Shown here: piece after piece, positions 32,301 to 41,425 of the stretch
How the letters are laid out: every line of letters starts with the position of its first letter
How positions within the stretch are numbered: the first letter of the stretch is position 1
DNA from: Tritrichomonas musculus
Taxonomy: Eukaryota; Parabasalia; Tritrichomonadida; Tritrichomonadidae
NCBI GenBank assembly: GCA_039105265.1
Contig: JAPFFF010000001.1
Span: 3,410,001-3,474,000, forward strand
DNA length: 64,000 bases
Reading direction: 5' to 3'
The notes under the pieces: model-generated
The model's database searches: none
Seen by the model: only the letters and a program-made list of their open reading frames with translations
Told to the model about the DNA's origin: nothing
Translations under genes and position numbers: made by a program

Positions 32301-33229
32301 GCTTAGCCTATAACATTGCTCTAATTGAAATTTTAACAAGACATAATCCAAAATTTATAGATGATAAAAGATCGGTCTTAGGTCTTATTCATCTTTCTCG
32401 TTCTTGTTTTTTCATCGATCCATCATCACCTATTTTAAAGCCAGCTGATCCATTTGTTGAATTTACTTACAATTTTTGTTCAGGTGGAAATTTAAAAGAA
32501 TCTCGTCAAAAGTTCGATAAAATGCTTCCTGATTTTTGGCGAAATTTAATGGAATCCGTTAGTATTAATGAAAAAGATCAACAACTGTCAATGATAGAAA
32601 CTTACATTCGAAGAATTTCTCTCCTTGAGCAATTTGTTTTTTCAAAGGATTCTGATTCATTCGATCTCCCTTCTGTCTCTGAATTTATCGAATCTCATCA
32701 TTTAAAAAAAATAGATGATGAAATAAAAGACGTTAAAGTTGACCTTGAAAAAGTTTCGTTTTTATCCTCTTGTCATCTTTATTCTTTCCCAAATCTTAAA
32801 GATAAATTCATTGACTATATTTTAAATTCCAAAATCATTCAAGAAAATCAGCACTCAAGTTATAATTTTTGTTTATGCCTTTTATGTGGAAAAATGTGCT
32901 GTATCAGAACATCTATTGAATATGATCCTAACGCTGAACCAAAAGTTTCTTATTTATATAATCATTGCATGAAGTGCAATGAAAATTTGTGCACCCCTAT
33001 TTTGTTCCTCACAGGTTTGTATGCATCCTCCATTTGCATTTGGGATGGAGATTTTGAAAATAAAAAATTTGTTAATTCTATATACACAGATAAATATGGT
33101 GACGAAAATATTGGTTTGAAAAATGGAAATATGCTATTCTTAAACAAATATAAAGTGGCTTCTTTGTTTGAAGATTTGATTACTGGAGAAATTAGAAGAA
33201 AGCTTGAAGACTTTAATTCACAGGTTTGA
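29345..33229 (+). CDS. UBR-box E3 ubiquitin ligase (N-recognin family)
   Basis: Protein of 1294 residues. Residues 46 to about 112 form a UBR box with the Cys/His zinc pattern (CRECCKTINGLYCVNCF, HTDHH, FCDCGH, CTLH), the domain that binds N-terminal degrons. A long helical body follows. A RING-H2 domain at about 862-945 (CACCEDQF, CGHWSHLSCFEQE, CPLDRS) has a large insertion between its zinc pairs, as in UBR1/UBR2/UBR3. The last 180 residues contain more cysteines (CLCLLCGKMCC, HCMKCNENLC), as in the C-terminal autoinhibitory domain of UBR1-type ligases. It is shorter than yeast or human UBR1 (about 1750-1950). Target and E2 are not shown by sequence. Confidence 0.87.
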   Translation: MKSFTIDSKKKSKTIKKWEKELTPSSYSSFSKFDQYQKEHATFNRCYASQQDSTIFFHCRECCKTINGLYCVNCFNQSQHTDHHVSVMLLNDAFCDCGHSKYIKKELWCTLHREYQETKIPDDYLTLLKNKIYEIFDYAVKNPDKKSFSEALQFLLSLTEWGSNYIDLISQILYDGHWENSFYGKIFKNYKSLASQNIEKFRRLLLKMVSSSVFKKGFISCVTQTLEILSLVYSDPGFPKTFLDIADFSYQCLTDGKIDVELQETDSFFTNMLNFLGDIYSSQLFLIDGKYQIPLTFNYDFHFLISSILYSIISNPLMCKFIIDQPDCLKSLVRVLSINSKNAIIQRVTTEKVITTGIHIAQSKNIATLHSTYEYFSRIFPFLTVKIEDDVNYDEVLEYPIENLNDSHILTLNFALSTFTEELNKFLDFEPRNNSFNSTSYFIQPYTDEFVIDHPLAKAVISCATNFAIFNAVDLFTIFDRIDFDKFDQLAAVFASCEAGKCQIIHGLFPMNDDSILLLADHSDQYGFFILPALQSLISIKSRIKGSNLSGDIVMIIAESFGLPIWEKEKDLVDCQRWTNVMTSMLRLFINLSCNDNFFNFLIDHEKIRRMIIDYIYCGLNNRMKIIERINEFTYDINFIDEEFEKVVNIRVDNQGSHFNLKPEYDDTSSVFSPYLFVHEFNNKLAYEITHHKDRLLRLSRFDPPEALSGLKLYLQTEEMKSIIHRILTTTLNDTEKFSISCSHTLFSLIRLVLLESEDPEETEKNYIESDIINLLIKLVKKLDNGVLILQSFINECKPRYMKIAEIVEKEIQEDLHKRKKNKPKIDKSKILAQFSNAQNKFATKNEEELKTVENISSSSFTCACCEDQFNLDKPYGIFADIYKSSILNKIEATIANDKIDRYPTLCQIRTCGHWSHLSCFEQENNLEIEYIINDMGKRCPLDRSCANAIIPVFNGDAPPDDKWKEAFQKLSDRILNICGSSVQQCLAYNIALIEILTRHNPKFIDDKRSVLGLIHLSRSCFFIDPSSPILKPADPFVEFTYNFCSGGNLKESRQKFDKMLPDFWRNLMESVSINEKDQQLSMIETYIRRISLLEQFVFSKDSDSFDLPSVSEFIESHHLKKIDDEIKDVKVDLEKVSFLSSCHLYSFPNLKDKFIDYILNSKIIQENQHSSYNFCLCLLCGKMCCIRTSIEYDPNAEPKVSYLYNHCMKCNENLCTPILFLTGLYASSICIWDGDFENKKFVNSIYTDKYGDENIGLKNGNMLFLNKYKVASLFEDLITGEIRRKLEDFNSQV

Positions 33230-33956
33230 TTTTTTTTTATTTTATATATATATTTATATCTATATTTTTTATATATTAATGTTTTATAAATTTTAACATA
33301 AACTTCTATTTATCTATTAGATATATTTTGAAAAATAATTATTTGAGCGTTTTGAGATTACAACTTGTGTGATTTAATCAAATTTTTTGAGAAATGATCA
33401 ATAAGGTATTAAAGAGTGTTTCTTTTCAATCAAAATTAATGTTTAGTAAACATTGTTTACATGTCAAAATAATAATTTTTTGCTCATCTTTAATCGATTT
33501 CAATTCCAATTATTTTTAATGCAGTTATATCATATGATTATCCACTTAAATGAAGTTTTTATATCTGAATAAGACTAAATATCCCTAACATTTGAATTTT
33601 TGCATGTTAAAAGATCTTTTAATATTTATGAAGTGTTTTTAAACCTTATTGCATTCAGATTCTGCACTTAAAATTTCATTAGTTACATTATTGATTTTTA
33701 CAATCATGATTAAAGTGGGATTCCTAATCAATTAGGTCATTGAGGTAAAGATTTCCCGTTGCTTTGAGTTTGAGCAAAGTTTCAATGATTTTTAAGTTAA
33801 AATCAATAGTTTTAATTTCAAGTAATGAATTGTATTTATGTCCAATTCCTCTCATTATCTATATTAAAATGTTTTTTTTTGTGGGAGATATTTTTTGCCC
33901 CCAATCTCTTTTGCCCTAACGGTTAAGGTCAATATTGACCCTGTATCGTACTTCAG
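33230..33956. other. AT-rich spacer downstream of UBR gene
   Basis: A 727-base spacer with no gene. It contains a 14-bp perfect palindrome GGTCAATATTGACC at 33927-33940, just outside the foldback element that follows. Confidence 0.45.
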
Positions 33957-34510
33957 AAAAAATCGGCTAGAACTTTTTTGTACTTTCGTGAAAAATACCA
34001 TGAGTAGCTACTAATTAACGAATAACTTACTAGGGATGGAAGAAATTCTATCTAGAGCTGCTTTTTAATAAAAATGATTTTTTTAGAGCACTGTGAGCCA
34101 AAATATAAACCATTCAAAATTGTGAGAAGCGCGAAAAATACTTTACCATATTTTATTAATAATAAAAATAATTTTTAAATTGAAGCATAAATCTACAGTT
34201 TTAATATCTGTTTGATCTTTCTGTTTAATATTGAGATATATATATTTTAAAATATTTGCAAATTTTTTTTCTGAAAAAGTTGATATTTTTATTCAAAAAA
34301 TATATATATATCAATATTAAACAGAAAGATCAAACAGATATTAAAAATATAGATTTATTGTTGGAGCAAAAATATATTAATATCAATTATATTTCAAATA
34401 AAAGAAATTTTTTTGGCTTGCAGTGGTCTATTTTTTTGAAATTTTCGTAAAAAAAGCGTGAGTAGCTCATGGTATTTTTCACAAAAGTGCAAAAAAGTTC
34501 TAGCCGATTT
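33957..34510. mobile_element. Foldback (palindromic) element
   Basis: About 550 bp that is almost one long imperfect palindrome. Outer arms share AAATCGGCTAGAACTTTTTT and ATACCATGAG (33959-34010 against about 34458-34510). Middle arms share GAGCACTGTGAGCCAAAA-type sequence (about 34085 and 34420). Inner arms of about 60 bp (34187-34250 and 34291-34356) share TTAATATCTGTTTGATCTTT. The loop is near 34255-34290. No clear target duplication was found. A foldback or MITE-type element is the likely explanation; it ends about 160 bases before the Mei2-like gene. Confidence 0.75.
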
Positions 34511-34673
34511 AATTGTTCATTTTGTATCATAAAAAAAAAAAAAAAAAGCTAAAAAAATGTATTTAGGAGAATCGAACAATGATCTCTTTTCAAATTCATA
34601 GCAATCAATATAAAAAGTTTGAAATTTGAGAAGTTCAGCCTGTTGAACATTATTTATATCTTTTTATAACAGA

Positions 34674-35741
34674 ATGGCAGGTATACCGCCCGCTTATCCT
34701 CAATATTCTCAACCAATTCCTCCTGCACAGCCTTATCAACAGTATTTGCAACAATACCCTCCACCGCCACCTCCTCCTCAACAATATGGCCTTTACCCGC
34801 CAAAACCACAAATGCCAATTCGAACGAAAATTCTATACCGTTACCCACCTAAACCATCAAATTCCATATACATAAAAAATATTCCTTATGATTTAACTAA
34901 CGAAGAATTTCTGAACATTTATTCTAAGTTTGGTGAAATCGCATCATCTACAAATCGTATAAAAGGACGTGGAATGGCTTTTATTACTTATTACAATATT
35001 CATTCTGCAATCGATGCCATTGAACAGATGAAAAGTGTGAAAGTTCATGATCGTATCCCAACAACTACCTTTGCATTTAAAGCGCCACCTTATTCAGGAA
35101 TAGATCCAAAGATGACGAGTACAATAGTTGAAGTACAACCGATCCAACCAGCAAGTCAAGTATTAACTCAAGATCAAGTTTCTCAAGTTTTGTCCAATTT
35201 TGGGCAAATTTATCAAATTAATGAAGTTGGGCCCAATCATATAACAGTTCAATTTTGTGATATGAGAGATGCGAAGAAAGCAGCAGAATCAGGGACAAAC
35301 ATTGAAATTAATGGAATTAAATGTAAAGTGGAACTCTATGTTGAGCCAACTGGTGATGCAATTATTCAGCCTATATTACCTCCTCAACAGTATCCTCAGC
35401 AGAGAGTTCCTCCAGGGCCTCCTCCTCCTTCTCAGATTCCGATATCTCAACAAATTCCACCACCTCCACCACCTTCTTATCAGCAAATGCCTCCACCTTC
35501 ATATCAACAGCCTCCTCCTCCGCCCCCTCAACAAATTCAGCAGATGCCAATACCTCCTCCTCCACAATACTCTCAGCAGATTCAAATGCCTCAATATGGA
35601 ACACCTCAGCAGATGCAACCATATCAATATGGATCTATTCCTCCGCCCCCGCCACCATCACAGCCAAATCAGCCAGCCCAAAATAACTCGCCGCAAAATA
35701 CTCCGTATCAGACTCCGATGCTGAGCAGTATTATGAAATGA
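34674..35741 (+). CDS. Mei2-like tandem-RRM RNA-binding protein
   Basis: Protein of 355 residues: a Pro/Gln-rich head, two RRMs (about 62-135 and 143-215), and a Pro/Gln-rich tail of 130 residues (PPPPPSYQQMPPPSYQQ). RRM1 has RNP2 IYIKNI and RNP1 GRGMAFITYYNI. RRM2 is weaker (NHITVQFCDMRDAKKAAES). The spacing and wording (GMAFITYYNIHSAIDAI, then QFCDMRDAKKAA) follow the first two RRMs of plant and fission-yeast Mei2-like proteins (FVMISYYDIRAARNA, IEFYDVRAAEAA). The third, C-terminal Mei2 RRM is absent. It probably binds RNA in the nucleus or cytoplasm; the target is unknown. Confidence 0.72.
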   Translation: MAGIPPAYPQYSQPIPPAQPYQQYLQQYPPPPPPPQQYGLYPPKPQMPIRTKILYRYPPKPSNSIYIKNIPYDLTNEEFLNIYSKFGEIASSTNRIKGRGMAFITYYNIHSAIDAIEQMKSVKVHDRIPTTTFAFKAPPYSGIDPKMTSTIVEVQPIQPASQVLTQDQVSQVLSNFGQIYQINEVGPNHITVQFCDMRDAKKAAESGTNIEINGIKCKVELYVEPTGDAIIQPILPPQQYPQQRVPPGPPPPSQIPISQQIPPPPPPSYQQMPPPSYQQPPPPPPQQIQQMPIPPPPQYSQQIQMPQYGTPQQMQPYQYGSIPPPPPPSQPNQPAQNNSPQNTPYQTPMLSSIMK

Positions 35742-35874
35742 TATCTTGATTTAATATTTTGTTTTTTTTTATTATTTATTTATTTATTTCCTAGTTATTA
35801 GGGAAAAATAAACATTATAGAAAGACGGTCATATCCTTTTTTTATTTTACAGAATTTTATAATTGTGTTTATTT

Positions 35875-36767
35875 AGAGGTGAGACTGCGAATTTCGCAGT
35901 GCGAAATTTTAAATAATCTTTTTTAGGAATAATAATCAACAAAAATAAAAATAAATTAAAAATATAGTATTATGGTGTTGTTACCTTTTCATATCATATA
36001 CTTTTTTTCAGATTTAATCAAAAAAATTGAAATTGTGTTGATATTTCAAAATGTCATAATTCATATATTCGTCATTATTTTTTCTTTTCAGCCATTAAAT
36101 TGCATTTGTGTATAGATGATCTCTATTTTTTAATAAGAAAGCTATTCAATAAATGCGTTTTTGTCGAAATTCAAAAAAATATTTTTCAATTTAAAGAGAA
36201 ATTTTCTTCTATATTAAAGACCAAAGTGATAACTATAGTTTATCTCTTAACATATCTAGTGCTGGCAAACATATCAAAATATTTTTAAAATTTTTTTACA
36301 ATTATAGCTAAGATTTCTATATACGTTAATGATGTAAACTTCACAAATATCCAAATAATTTCATTTGTTTTTATTTTGGTATCAACCTCACAATAAGTAT
36401 TTATTTTAATATTTATCAATAATATACCAAACAAATCATGCTTACAATATGATGATAGTTAGTTAAATCATAAAAAATCATTATTTGATTTATAATTCTT
36501 AGTCGAAGATTTTAATATTAATTTTACATCTATATATTTAATATTGATAATTAAATTATTTATTATTTTGAGTAAATATAATTTTTTTATTAAGATATAA
36601 TTGAAATTATAATAATATATAAGCAATTCAATTTTAAAAATAGATTTATAGCTAAAAATCTGAAAAAAATATTAGTGAAATTATCATAAATAGCATTTAA
36701 TTCTGTAATGAAATAATAGGTATTAATATTATTAAAAAATACCAAAAATTTCCGAAGCCTCACCTCT
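35875..36767. mobile_element. Non-coding TIR element, AGAGG type (copy B)
   Basis: An 893-bp segment with ends AGAGGTGAGACTGCGAATTT and, on the other side in reverse complement, AGAGGTGAGGCTTCGG. The exact 8-bp duplication GTTTATTT flanks it (35867-35874 and 36768-36775). No coding frame of note (a 62-codon run at 36100 is AT-rich noise). Same end class as the elements at 27416, 52066 and 58030, but little internal similarity is visible. Confidence 0.85.
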
Positions 36768-37023
36768 GTTTATTTATTAATCAAAATAAAACTTTTACCT
36801 TTAGTTCATATTGTATTTGTGAATATGCGTTCATGAGCTCATTATTATTTGAAAATGGATTAAAATCAAAAAGAAATGTAAATGCTAAAAAACTTAATTT
36901 TAATATAAATTAATAATTTTTTATCATAAAAAGCATATAGATTACGTAATCTGGCATAAGAATCTATACAAAATATTAAAACGAATCAAGTGATTAATAA
37001 TATCGTCTTGGTTGCATTAAATA

Positions 37024-38010
37024 TTAAGTTAGCCCGCTTGCAAATGATTCTCTTAAAAACGATGGAACAGATGGAATCGTGGCTAAAGATTGTCTTTGAT
37101 TGATGTTTCCTTTATGTAATTTTGTTTTTGGTTGTGACACAATACTATTCTTCATTAAAACTGACTGTTGAACATTAATCTTAGGCTTTATTTTGTTTCC
37201 TCCTCTAACAATATCTGAAACCTTAGGATCGAATGTTGATAAAGTTGTGATAGGAACTCTTTTATCTGGATCGACGATAACTGTGGCCTCAATTATCGGC
37301 TTTAGCTGCTCTGGAATTTCGATTGAAATGCCTTCGTAACCTTTCATCATGTTTCTCATCATCCTAATTAGATTATGAATATCCCAAGGAACTTCCCCTG
37401 TAATCATAAATAGTAGCAAAAGGCCAAGAGACCAAACATCAGCAGGTTTCCCGATTTGCTTGCTACCTTGGAGAAATTCTGGTGCTAAAAAAATTAAGTC
37501 TTTAGATGATTGTGGCCTTGCAGCATCAAAAATTGGTGGATATATATCTGTAATTATTGGTTTTCCGTTTGCTGAAATAAAAATGTTATTTGGTCTTATG
37601 AAGCAGGGAGCAATATCCATTGCATGAATATTTCGAAAAGCATGAACAATAGTTTTCCAAAGAACGAAGTATTCGTTCATGTTTGGGTTCTCATCGTTGA
37701 GAACCAACTCTTCTAGTGTTGATAATTCGAGATAAGGGCGAATTAAAAAAATATGATTGTCTCTAACAATAACTTCTGAGTATGGAAGAAAATGAATGCT
37801 CCGAATGAGGGATATTGACTTTAACGTATCAATAAATTTATTCTGTTGTTCTTTATTTCCGAGTCTTTGGCAATCGATACATTTGCAAACAAGTTTGGTA
37901 TGGTCATTGAATGATAATTTTTGTAAAATGGCTGTCCGTCCAAGAAAACCATCTTGAAGATCTTCAACATATGTAAAACCTGGAAGATCTGGAAAATCAG
38001 GATTGGTCAT
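37024..38010 (-). CDS. Protein kinase-like pseudokinase
   Basis: Protein of 328 residues with a kinase fold at about 12-255. Kept: the lysine of the VAIK strand (LVCKCID, K43), the start of the DFG motif (ITDIYPP, D155), the APE motif (LAPEFL, 176-178), and the DVWSLGLLLLFMITGEVPW segment. Changed: the catalytic loop HRDLKPEN reads PCFIRPNN (135-142), so the catalytic Asp is Phe and the Lys is Arg, and DFG reads DIY. The glycine loop is also poor (LQDGFLGRTA). Phosphotransfer is therefore unlikely. The C-terminal 70 residues are basic and Ser/Pro-rich. Pseudokinases usually act as scaffolds or allosteric partners; the role here is not known. Confidence 0.85.
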   Translation of the reverse strand: MTNPDFPDLPGFTYVEDLQDGFLGRTAILQKLSFNDHTKLVCKCIDCQRLGNKEQQNKFIDTLKSISLIRSIHFLPYSEVIVRDNHIFLIRPYLELSTLEELVLNDENPNMNEYFVLWKTIVHAFRNIHAMDIAPCFIRPNNIFISANGKPIITDIYPPIFDAARPQSSKDLIFLAPEFLQGSKQIGKPADVWSLGLLLLFMITGEVPWDIHNLIRMMRNMMKGYEGISIEIPEQLKPIIEATVIVDPDKRVPITTLSTFDPKVSDIVRGGNKIKPKINVQQSVLMKNSIVSQPKTKLHKGNINQRQSLATIPSVPSFLRESFASGLT

Positions 38011-38825
38011 AATTCACGAATAAAAAAAACTGTTCAATTTTGAAGAATTCTCAAAATATAAACTTTTTAAAAAACCTAAAGTTACGGTCAATTGAATGGT
38101 CAATGATATAAAATAAAATACTATGAAATGTAATCGGTTTTATTCAATTTTTTTTTATTTTTTTTTATTCTTCTTTTAAAATTTTTTAACTTTTGAGATA
38201 AATTTCATAAGAAATGATTATAGGTTTTTAATATAGTATTAATGAAAAAAACTAATGTGCTCCCAATACAATCATTAAAAAATATTTCAATCAAAATTTA
38301 TGTTTGAATTTTTGAATAAATATTAGAAAATCAAAAATAATGGCTAAAAATTGAATTTTTCATCAGTTTTATGATAAACAAATATTTCCTCATTTATTTG
38401 TAAAAAAAAATGAATTCACAATTTTTTGAAATAAAAAAGTGTAAATTATTCAAATAAAAATTGATAGGCAAAAATTTTTCTAAAACTTTGATCATAAAAA
38501 TTTTTTATTTCTCAATGATCGGATTAAATATATATTTCTATTGTCTATCATATAAAAAGAATAAAGATTTAAGTTTTCCAGAGATGTATTTACAAACTTA
38601 TTCATTTTAAACTCTCTATACATATTTATCTATGACGAAATAGAGTCATTTTAAATAAGATCGTTTGCGGATAATTTCATCCCATTACAAAGCTTTTATT
38701 CATTTGTTTTAAATCTTATTTGTTTTTATTCAAATAACTATGAATGGTTTAATAAAAATTAAAAATACAACGAATGGTTTAATAAAAATAAGTATATACT
38801 AATTAAACAAACATATTATCAAAAA
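38011..38825. other. AT-rich spacer
   Basis: An 815-base spacer between two minus-strand genes. A 17-bp direct repeat AATGGTTTAATAAAAAT occurs near 38742 and 38773. No gene seen. Confidence 0.4.
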
Positions 38826-39734
38826 TCAAATTTTCCACTTTTTTCTAAATCCAATGATGAGTCTTCGAATCTGTGGATTAAAATAAATGCCTGGTAATAT
38901 GAAAATTACATTGAGAAATATTGCTATTGGCCAAAACAAGTCAAAAAGTATAGTAAAACAGAAGAAGAATAAATAAACACAAAACATTATTTCAAGACCT
39001 TCTAGAGAATTGTCATTGGAAAGTACTGCAAATGTTTTGAGAAAGACTCTAATGGGATTGAATAATTTAAATACTATATTAGCAACCTCATCTGGCGACC
39101 TGAGGTGATTTAGTACTTTTGGGTCGTATCTAGGATCAATTTTTTTTTCTTGCTTATCTACCTCCTTTTTTTCATTACTTTTCTCGCCAGTTGAAATATC
39201 TTCCGAACTCGCGTTTATGTTATTATCTTTTCCTTCTTCATTAACTTTTGGTAAGTAATTAATTTCTTTCAATTTTTGAACTTCGGCATCACTCAAAAAA
39301 AGAGTTTCATAAGCAATTGGCCAAACCTTAGTAAAAAATATACGGAAAAGAATATTCAAAAATACTATCAAAACAACTTGTGAATAAAAGGTAAATTGAA
39401 AAGATCGATAGAAATAAAGGTTAATATTTAACAGAGAAAGCAAAATTATGAATGGAATTGGCCGATGAAATAATAATAACTCTTGAATTAATCTGAAAGC
39501 AATAGAATGATGAGTAAAAAACGCTGATAGTGATGCTTTGTTTAATTCAAAAATATTATTTAATAATGTTCCTTTTTCATTTTGATAATTCTCGTTTTGA
39601 TTCATTTGTTGTGATAGCCTTTTTTGTTTCATTTTTTTTTGGGTCATGAAACTACTGAATGATAGTGGGGATAATGATTGTGTAAGTCTTTTATTTATTG
39701 GAGCAAAGCGTTTTGGTAAAGTGCTATCATCCAT
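38826..39734 (-). CDS. Reticulon-like (RETREG/ARL6IP1-type) membrane protein
   Basis: Protein of 302 residues starting at the ATG at 39734; the longer open frame begins with TTG. Two hydrophobic hairpins are visible (about 85-140, around IPFIILLSLLNINLYFY, and about 240-290, around LFFFCFTILFDLFWPIAIF). They are separated by a soluble loop rich in Asn, Glu and Lys, and the hairpins end in ILPGIYFNPQIRRL. This pairing and the LPG word resemble the reticulon-homology domains of ARL6IP1 and FAM134 (RETREG), which curve ER membranes. The link is by topology and a short motif, so a generic multi-pass ER protein remains possible. Confidence 0.45.
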   Translation of the reverse strand: MDDSTLPKRFAPINKRLTQSLSPLSFSSFMTQKKMKQKRLSQQMNQNENYQNEKGTLLNNIFELNKASLSAFFTHHSIAFRLIQELLLFHRPIPFIILLSLLNINLYFYRSFQFTFYSQVVLIVFLNILFRIFFTKVWPIAYETLFLSDAEVQKLKEINYLPKVNEEGKDNNINASSEDISTGEKSNEKKEVDKQEKKIDPRYDPKVLNHLRSPDEVANIVFKLFNPIRVFLKTFAVLSNDNSLEGLEIMFCVYLFFFCFTILFDLFWPIAIFLNVIFILPGIYFNPQIRRLIIGFRKKWKI

Positions 39735-39805
39735 TTCTTGAATCTTTTTTTGGCATTTCAACTTTTTCAATGAAATAAATAGTTATTTATATTAGGGGAA
39801 TATTC
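39735..39805. other. Short 5' flank of reticulon-like gene
   Basis: AT-rich flank between the reticulon-like start and the repeat cluster that begins at 39806. It probably holds promoter sequence, but no motif is clear. Confidence 0.3.
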
Positions 39806-39988
39806 CCAATATGAATCTTATGCTTATTATTTTAGTTTAAGTTGATATTGATTTTTATAAGTACTCACTAATAAACAAGCATCAACTTAAGCTATAACCA
39901 AGTTATTTTTTTTCGAGTACTTATAATAAATCAATATCAACTTAAGCTATAACCAAGTTATTACATATCCAATATGAATCTTATGCTT
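39806..39988. repeat. Cluster of direct and inverted repeats
   Basis: The 20-bp CCAATATGAATCTTATGCTT occurs at 39806-39825 and 39969-39988. Between them an inverted repeat (39839-39866 against 39915-39943, about 28 bp) and a direct repeat AACTTAAGCTATAACCAAG (39884 and 39938) are nested. Non-coding; it looks like a small composite or recombining repeat. Confidence 0.85.
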
Positions 39989-40021
39989 GGCCACTTTTTG
40001 AGCTTCGCTCAAAAAGTGGCC
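39989..40021. repeat. Perfect hairpin 1 (15-bp stem)
   Basis: GGCCACTTTTTGAGC, loop TTC, then its exact complement. Directly abuts the second 20-bp repeat copy. It shares CTTTTTGAGC with hairpin 2. Confidence 0.9.
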
Positions 40022-40116
40022 TTTTATTATTTGCAAATTTGATTTCTTTTCAAAACTTAAACAAATCAACTTTCATGAAGAAAACAAAAGAAATATTGTA
40101 CCTAATAGATCCCAAG

Positions 40117-40155
40117 AATGACAACTTTTTGAGCAAAGCTCAAAAAGTTGTCATT
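40117..40155. repeat. Perfect hairpin 2 (18-bp stem)
   Basis: AATGACAACTTTTTGAGC, loop AAA, then the exact complement. It shares the apical ACTTTTTGAGC with hairpin 1 while the stem bases differ compensatorily, so the foldback is kept. Confidence 0.9.
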
Positions 40156-40602
40156 AAATGATATTAATTATTAATTGAATTTATAAATATAAAAAACAAT
40201 TATGTATATTCAAAAATTATTGTTTATTAAATGATTTATGATTATATCGGGCGTTAGTTTTCTTGGGGGGGTTTTATTTTTTTGGCAAATCAGCTGAATT
40301 TCTAAATAATCTTCGAAATTATTTTAATCTGCCTTCAAATTAATTTTGTAAGTATTTGTAATTATATATTATTTTTTGCAAAGCAATGCCTTTCGATAGG
40401 CTTTATTATTTTTAATGAGTATTAAAATATAGAGTATTTCTCGGCAATCAAGATAAAATTTGATACAAGTATAAGATTCATCAAAAATTAAAATTTTGCT
40501 TTTTAAACATTCAAATAATCTGATTAGAATAAGTAATTAAAACTAAGAAAAAACTGATTAATGCGATGAATAAAGATAATCAAGGCCGATTTAAAATCAA
40601 AA
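40156..40602. other. AT-rich spacer
   Basis: About 450 bases between the hairpins and the FKBP gene end. A G7 run lies at about 40265. Nothing else seen. Confidence 0.4.
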
Positions 40603-41418
40603 TCATGTTTTAATTTTTTTAAACATTTGTGTTTGTCTAATTCGATCTTCTTTAAGTTGCTTATCATATTCTTTTTTAAATTCTAGAAAAATTTGATTGT
40701 TTCCTGTTAAACAGAGACCTTTTTCAATTATAATCTTAGCTTTTTCAAGATTCCCAATTTTCAAATATCCTTCTGATAATCTTGCAATCGAACGAATGTC
40801 ATTTGGATCTTTTTGAAGTACTCTTTCAGCATTATAAATTGATTTGTTCCATTGGGAAAGTTTTGCATAAGAAACAGATAAATTTCTATAAATCTTAATT
40901 GTTATTTCATCAATATCTTTTCCATAAAATTGCGCTAAATCAGATATTGCATTTAGATATTTTTCAATAGCTTCGTTATATTTCTTATCATGAAAAAGTT
41001 TGGAAGCACTTTCGCATAATTGGTTTGATGAATTAATTGCGTCTTGTTTATTAATAAAGAAAGGTTTCATTGAAACCAATTCTATCTCAAAAATAAGAGT
41101 TGAATTGGGTGGTATTTTAAATTTATCATTGCTTCCTTCTTTTCCATATGCATATTCTGGGCTAATTGTAATTATTGATTTTTCGCCAAGTATCATTGAT
41201 GCAACACCAGTTGATAAACCAGTAATTACTTCTTTCCCAACAGTAAATTCTAAAGGATTACTATTTCTGGTATCAAGAAAAATGGTATTTGTTGATTTGA
41301 CTGTCCCAACGCAGTGTATTAATACAATTTGACCAAATTTAGGAGAATCTCCTGATCCTTGTTTAATAATTTCTTTTATTATTTTTCCATCATCTGTGAG
41401 CGATATGCATTTGCTCAT
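40603..41418 (-). CDS. FKBP-type prolyl isomerase with TPR domain
   Basis: Protein of 271 residues. Residues about 22-115 are an FKBP domain: VLIHCVGTV, FTVGKEVITGLSTGVASMI and ITISPEYAYGKEG, with the last strand STLIFEIELVSM. It would catalyse peptidyl-prolyl cis/trans isomerisation. Residues about 125-245 form three TPR repeats (ASKLFHDKKYNEAIEKYLNA, YRNLSVSYAKLSQWNKSI, ARLSEGYLKIGNLEKAKI) of the kind that binds the Hsp90 or Hsp70 C-terminus. The layout is that of FKBP4/FKBP6/FKBP8-like co-chaperones with a single FKBP domain. Part of the usual FKBP active-site aromatic set is changed, so activity could be low. Divergent from the Nop14-like gene, with only 38 bases between them. Confidence 0.85.
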   Translation of the reverse strand: MSKCISLTDDGKIIKEIIKQGSGDSPKFGQIVLIHCVGTVKSTNTIFLDTRNSNPLEFTVGKEVITGLSTGVASMILGEKSIITISPEYAYGKEGSNDKFKIPPNSTLIFEIELVSMKPFFINKQDAINSSNQLCESASKLFHDKKYNEAIEKYLNAISDLAQFYGKDIDEITIKIYRNLSVSYAKLSQWNKSIYNAERVLQKDPNDIRSIARLSEGYLKIGNLEKAKIIIEKGLCLTGNNQIFLEFKKEYDKQLKEDRIRQTQMFKKIKT

Positions 41419-41425
41419 TCGTATA

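Noticed and set aside
34256-34450. 64-codon frame
   Set aside because: Lies within the foldback palindrome.
36100-36288. 62-codon frame
   Set aside because: Lies inside non-coding element B; AT-rich noise.
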